Shown: positions 60,468 through 64,000 of the stretch, one piece after another
Numbering within the stretch: the first letter of the stretch is position 1
Layout of the letters: every line of letters begins with the position of its first letter
DNA from: Anaerorhabdus sp036636695
GTDB taxonomy: Bacteria; Bacillota_I; Bacilli_A; Erysipelotrichales; Erysipelotrichaceae
Reading direction: 5' to 3' (one strand)
Assembly (NCBI RefSeq): GCF_036636695.1
Contig: NZ_JAVWNW010000002.1
Length of the DNA: 64,000 nt
Translations under genes and position numbers: made by a program
Notes under the pieces: model-generated
The model's database searches: none
Told to the model about the DNA's origin: nothing
Seen by the model: the letters and a program-made list of their open reading frames with translations, nothing else

Positions 60468-61328
60468 GGTGATTAATTCAATAAATTTGATTGATGGAGC
60501 AGATAATGATTTACGTGTAAGATAAGCATACCCAATACTACGTGTTGGAAGTGGTGGTTGAACATCAAGTTCAAAAACTTCTTTATTCAGGTATTTGCTA
60601 GAAAACTCTTTAATTACACACGCAACACCAAGTCTTTCTTTTACACACTCAAGTAATAAACTATGGGCACCAAGTTCCATATGAGGTTCTACTTTAATTC
60701 CATTTTTAGCGAATTGTTTATTTAAAAAGTAACGTGAATTAGAGGATTCTTCTAAAAGAATCAAAGGTAATTTAGATATTTCTTTATATGTATATGTTTT
60801 ATCTGTAGGATTTTTACCTACAAAGATATCATGAATCATAAAACATTCAGTAAATGTTAAGGACTCATCATGGGTAGGTAAATTCACAAATCCTAAATCA
60901 ACTTGGTTATTTTTTAATAATTGATTGATTTCTAAACTAGTTCGATTAATGACTTTGATTTTAACATTAGGATATAGGTCATGAAATTTTGAAAGATAAG
61001 GGGCTAGAAAAAATTCACTTACACTATCACCAGCTGCAATATTGAGTTCACCTTCTTTCAAATCACTGAGATTTGAAATTTGATTTTCAGCATTTGTAAT
61101 TAATGTGAGAGCTTGATTTATATTTTGAAAAAGAAGTTCACCTTCTCTAGTAAGAGTTACTCCCTTGGGCATTCTTACAAATAATTGTGTTTTAAGCTCT
61201 TTTTCTAATAGACTAATAGCTTGAGATACCGCAGATTGCGTTATAAATAGGTTTCTAGCAGCCGAAGAAAAACTTAATGTAGATGCTGCTTCATTAAAGA
61301 TTTTGTACTGTTCAAGCTTAATATTCAT
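60453..61328 (-). CDS. LysR-family transcriptional regulator
   Basis: A 291-residue LysR regulator. The N-terminal HTH is clear (FNEAASTLSFSSAARNLFITQSAVSQAISLLEKEL within residues 12-48), followed by the two-lobed effector domain (NIAAGDSVSEFFLAPYLSKF and onwards). It is divergent from the CofE-like gene with 109 bases between starts. CCATTA-N14-TAATGG in that gap is a possible binding site. CysL/CysR-like members regulate sulfur or amino-acid genes, but the effector here cannot be read. It may control the CofE-like gene and guaA. Confidence 0.92.
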   Translation of the reverse strand: MNIKLEQYKIFNEAASTLSFSSAARNLFITQSAVSQAISLLEKELKTQLFVRMPKGVTLTREGELLFQNINQALTLITNAENQISNLSDLKEGELNIAAGDSVSEFFLAPYLSKFHDLYPNVKIKVINRTSLEINQLLKNNQVDLGFVNLPTHDESLTFTECFMIHDIFVGKNPTDKTYTYKEISKLPLILLEESSNSRYFLNKQFAKNGIKVEPHMELGAHSLLLECVKERLGVACVIKEFSSKYLNKEVFELDVQPPLPTRSIGYAYLTRKSLSAPSIKFIELITKKED

Positions 61329-61352
61329 ATATTAGTACTCCTTATATCAAAA

Positions 61353-61420
61353 CCATTAATGTTTAATTATACTAATGGATAAGATTAGTTTATAATAAAT
61401 CCGTAATGAGTGCAACTCAT
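61353..61420. promoter_or_regulatory. Possible LysR site, -10 box and dyad between lysR and the CofE-like gene
   Basis: CCATTA-N14-TAATGG at 61353-61378 has the size of a LysR recognition site. TATAAT at 61391-61396 is a -10 box for the rightward unit, with no good -35, as expected for an activated promoter. ATGAGT-GCA-ACTCAT at 61406-61420 is a second dyad at the start of the transcript. Confidence 0.5.
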
Positions 61421-61437
61421 AGAAAGGTTACATAGTT

Positions 61438-62631
61438 ATGGAAAGAAAAGTAGGTACAGTTTCAAGAGGGGTTCGTTGCCCAATTATTCGTGAGAAAGAT
61501 GATTTAGCTAAAATCGTAGTTGACAGTGTTCTTGATGCAGCAAAGAGCGAAGGATTTGAATTAAGAGATCGTGATGTAATTTCAATTACTGAGTCAATCG
61601 TAGCTCGTTCACAAGGAAACTATGCAAGCGTTGATGCAATTGCAACAGATGTTAAAAACAAATTAGGTGGAGAAACTATTGGTGTTATATTCCCAATCTT
61701 ATCTCGTAATCGTTTTGCGATTTGTTTAAAAGGTATCGCAATGGGAGCTAAGAAAGTAGTTCTTATGTTAAGCTATCCAAGTGATGAAGTTGGAAACGAA
61801 TTAGTATCATTAGACAAACTTGATGAAGCAGGAGTTAATCCTTATTCAGATGTTCTTACTTTAGAAAAATACAGAGAATTATTTGGTGAAAATAAACATG
61901 AATTCACAGGTGTTGATTATGTTGATTATTACAGCAATATTATTACATCAGCAGGAACTGAAGTTGAAGTTATTTTCGCTAATCAAGCAAAAACAATTCT
62001 TAACTACACAGATTGTGTATTGACTTGTGATATTCACACACGTGCACGTACTAAACGTATTCTAAAAGCTGCAGGTGCAAAAGTAGTTTGTGGTTTAGAT
62101 GATATCGTAACATCAATTATCAATGGTGAAGGATATAATGAAAAATATGGTTTATTAGGTTCTAATAAATCAACTGAAGATAAAGTGAAACTATTCCCTA
62201 GAGAAGAATGCAAAGAATTAGTTCTTGATGTTCAAAAGTCTATCTTAGATAAAACAGGTAAACATGTAGAAGTTATGATTTATGGAGATGGTGCTTTCAA
62301 AGACCCTCAAGGTAAGATTTGGGAATTAGCGGATCCATGCGTATCACCTGCATTTACTGATGGCTTAATCGGTACTCCAAATGAATTAAAATTAAAATAT
62401 CTTGCAGATAATGACTTTAAAGATTTAAGTGGCGAAGAATTGAAGGAAGCAATTTCTAAGAGTATTCGTGAAAAAGATAATAATCTTGTAGGAAACATGG
62501 CTTCTCAAGGAACTACACCAAGACAACTAACAGATTTAATTGGATCACTTTGTGACTTAACAAGTGGATCTGGAGATAAAGGAACACCAATAGTATTAGT
62601 ACAAGGTTATTTCGACAACTATACTAATTAA
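61438..62631 (+). CDS. CofE-like gamma-glutamyl ligase (COG1478 family)
   Basis: A 397-residue protein with the F420 gamma-glutamyl ligase fold in the N-terminal 250 residues: GVRCPIIREKDDL, DRDVISITESIVARSQGNY (nucleotide/metal region), IFPILSRNRFAICLKGIAMGAKKVVLMLSYPSDEVGN and VEVMIYGDGAFKDPQ. It is longer than archaeal CofE (about 250), as is usual for Bacillota homologues. No other F420 genes are seen. COG1478 members in Chlamydia can replace FolC in folate polyglutamylation, so a folate or other pterin substrate is a possibility. It lies 24 bases upstream of a GMP synthase gene lacking a working amidotransferase domain. The substrate is unknown. Confidence 0.85.
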   Translation: MERKVGTVSRGVRCPIIREKDDLAKIVVDSVLDAAKSEGFELRDRDVISITESIVARSQGNYASVDAIATDVKNKLGGETIGVIFPILSRNRFAICLKGIAMGAKKVVLMLSYPSDEVGNELVSLDKLDEAGVNPYSDVLTLEKYRELFGENKHEFTGVDYVDYYSNIITSAGTEVEVIFANQAKTILNYTDCVLTCDIHTRARTKRILKAAGAKVVCGLDDIVTSIINGEGYNEKYGLLGSNKSTEDKVKLFPREECKELVLDVQKSILDKTGKHVEVMIYGDGAFKDPQGKIWELADPCVSPAFTDGLIGTPNELKLKYLADNDFKDLSGEELKEAISKSIREKDNNLVGNMASQGTTPRQLTDLIGSLCDLTSGSGDKGTPIVLVQGYFDNYTN

Positions 62632-62655
62632 GAAGCAATAGGGAAGAGGAAAAAT

Positions 62656-63957
62656 ATGAAACAAGATAACATTTTAGTTTTAGATTTAGGAAGTCATGAT
62701 AATACACGTATAACACGTTTAATTCGTGATTTAGGTGTCTACAGTGAAATTAAACCCCACGATATTACCAAAGAAGAAATCGCAACTTTAAATGTAAAAG
62801 GCATCATTATAAATGGTGGAGAAAATAACATCATTGATGGCAAAGAAATCGATGTGAATGATGAAATTTATTCATTAGGTATTCCGGTTTTTGCAGTTGG
62901 ACATAAGCTTGCGAAGGTTGATAACAAGTCTAGTTGGGCAACAACTGATGAAGATATCAAGGAAGAATTAAAAGTGTTTATCTTTGATGAATGTCGAGCT
63001 GAAAAAAATTGGAATATGAAGAATTTCGTTAATGATCAAGTTGAAATTATTCGCCAACAAGTAGGTGATAAGAAAGTTTTATTAGCCCTTTCTGGTGGTG
63101 TTGATTCATCTGTTGTTGCGGCATTACTTATTAAAGCTATTGGTAAACAATTAACTTGTGTTCACGTTAACCATGGATTAATGAGAAAAGGTGAATCGGA
63201 GGATGTTATTGAAGTTTTCCAAAATCAACTTAATGCAAATCTTGTTTATGTGGATGCGACTGATCGTTTCTTAGGAAAACTTGAGAATGTAAGTGATCCT
63301 GAGCAAAAACGAAAAATTATTGGAGCTGAATTTATTCGCGTATTTGAAGAAGAAGCTCGTAAACTAGATGGTATTGAATTTTTAGCACAAGGAACAATTT
63401 ATCCAGATATTATTGAAAGTGGTACTAAGACTGCAAAAGTTGTTAAATCACATCATAATGTTGGTGGACTTCCTGATGATCTTCAATTTCAATTAGTAGA
63501 ACCTCTATATCAATTATTTAAGGATGAAGTACGTGCTTGTGGTTTAGAATTAGGGTTACCACATGACATGGTTTATCGTCAACCCTTCCCAGGACCAGGA
63601 CTAGGTGTAAGATGTTTAGGTGCAATTACAAGAGAACGTTTAACTGCACTTAGAGAAGCAGATGCAATTCTTAGAGAAGAGTTTGCAAGTCATGGTTTAG
63701 ACCAAAAAGTATGGCAATATTTTACAGTAATCCCTGAATTTAAATCAGTGGGTGTAAAAAATAATGCTAGATGTTATGAATATCCAATTATTCTACGTGC
63801 TGTAAATACAATTGATGCAATGACAGCAACAATTGAACAAATTGAATGGCCAATCCTACTTAAGATTACAGATCGTATTCTAAATGAAGTAGCGAATGTA
63901 AACCGTGTATGTTATGACTTAACACCAAAACCATGCGGAACAATTGAGTGGGAGTAG
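62656..63957 (+). CDS. guaA: GMP synthase with degenerate, shortened glutamine amidotransferase domain
   Basis: A 433-residue protein, about 80 shorter than normal GuaA. The synthetase part is intact: the ATP-pyrophosphatase loop LSGGVDSSVVA (145-155), VNHGLMRKGE, GTIYPDIIESGT, KSHHNVGGLP, RQPFPGPGLGVRCLG and the dimerisation end VCYDLTPKPCGTIEWE. The N-terminal amidotransferase half begins normally (ILVLDLGSHDN, GIIINGGEN) but at the nucleophile elbow, GICYGMQ in the family, it reads AVGHKLA, so Cys is Gly82. The stretch that should carry the catalytic His and Glu is deleted before FIFDECRAEKNWNMKNF. The product should make GMP from XMP with ammonia, or with a separate glutaminase. GGAAGAGGA precedes the ATG. 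Confidence 0.9.
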   Translation: MKQDNILVLDLGSHDNTRITRLIRDLGVYSEIKPHDITKEEIATLNVKGIIINGGENNIIDGKEIDVNDEIYSLGIPVFAVGHKLAKVDNKSSWATTDEDIKEELKVFIFDECRAEKNWNMKNFVNDQVEIIRQQVGDKKVLLALSGGVDSSVVAALLIKAIGKQLTCVHVNHGLMRKGESEDVIEVFQNQLNANLVYVDATDRFLGKLENVSDPEQKRKIIGAEFIRVFEEEARKLDGIEFLAQGTIYPDIIESGTKTAKVVKSHHNVGGLPDDLQFQLVEPLYQLFKDEVRACGLELGLPHDMVYRQPFPGPGLGVRCLGAITRERLTALREADAILREEFASHGLDQKVWQYFTVIPEFKSVGVKNNARCYEYPIILRAVNTIDAMTATIEQIEWPILLKITDRILNEVANVNRVCYDLTPKPCGTIEWE

Positions 63958-64000
63958 TATTAGGAAGTTTATAGATACAGTTAAAAACCGCTTGAATAGG

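Noticed and set aside
61438..62631. Evidence for coenzyme F420 biosynthesis
   Set aside because: Only a CofE-like ligase is present; no cofC, cofD, cofG or cofH is seen, and COG1478 proteins have other roles.
63958..64000. Start of another gene after guaA
   Set aside because: The last 43 bases contain no start codon with a ribosome site and no completed hairpin; nothing can be called.

Overview
The window is AT-rich, densely packed bacterial DNA with Shine-Dalgarno sites of the AGGAGG type, UGA used as a stop, lipoprotein ABC binding proteins, two HutC-type GntR regulators, YesM/YesN two-component genes, a guanine riboswitch and an ECF vitamin transporter. This points to a low-GC Bacillota. 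The style (multi-membrane-anchored InlB-repeat surface protein, FakA-FakB fusion, many glycan importers) suits a gut or host-associated member of the Erysipelotrichia, but that rank is inference.

Layout. 1-2.2 kb: 3' part of a GGDEF-EAL protein. 2.3-8.2 kb: GntR regulator, ribose-type ABC importer, NanE epimerase and ROK kinase, an amino-sugar (probably ManNAc) operon. 8.4-9.2 kb: metallophosphoesterase. 9.3-12.9 kb: a second GntR with a NagR/DasR-like operator, then an ascorbate-type PTS containing a UPF0309 SIS protein. 13-20.3 kb: HAD phosphatase, AraC regulator, sugar ABC importer, a 57-residue membrane protein and a GH112 beta-galactosyl-N-acetylhexosamine phosphorylase. Together these three blocks form a host-glycan (mucin or milk-oligosaccharide type) foraging region. 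20.4-22.4 kb: TM2 protein, sugar nucleotidyltransferase, Maf, tRNA-Thr(GGT). 22.5-28.9 kb: accessory stretch that opens with an integrase remnant beside the tRNA, followed by a 1486-residue surface protein with near-identical repeats, a diguanylate cyclase and a structured non-coding stretch. 29-31 kb: RclA/Har-like oxidoreductase plus Rrf2 regulator. 31-37.5 kb: YesM/YesN two-component pair and an AfuABC/FbpABC-type importer with a cre-like site. 37.6-40.6 kb: DUF2177, FakA-FakB fusion and DUF1295, a probable fatty-acid handling operon. 40.6-44.2 kb: MacA/MacB-type exporter. 44.4-47 kb: panT-coaBC-coaX, the pantothenate to CoA route. 47-50 kb: YfcE, Alr, a membrane protein and six tRNAs (Val, Thr, Tyr, Gln, Lys, Gly). 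50-55.6 kb: kinase-like protein, VanZ, guanine riboswitch with purine permease, HAD, VOC and M24 peptidase. 55.8-60.4 kb: large RND exporter with an inserted coiled coil and its TetR regulator. 60.4-64 kb: LysR, a CofE-like gamma-glutamyl ligase and a GMP synthase.

The most unusual point is the last pair. The GMP synthase keeps its ATP-pyrophosphatase and XMP domains, but its glutamine amidotransferase domain is cut down and lacks the nucleophile cysteine, and it sits 24 bases behind a COG1478-type glutamate ligase. The enzyme is expected to use free ammonia or a partner glutaminase. Other points of interest are the FakA-FakB fusion between two lipid-type membrane proteins, the ManNAc operon without a sialate lyase, the RclA/Rrf2 pair with a clear dyad, and the decayed integration site at tRNA-Thr.
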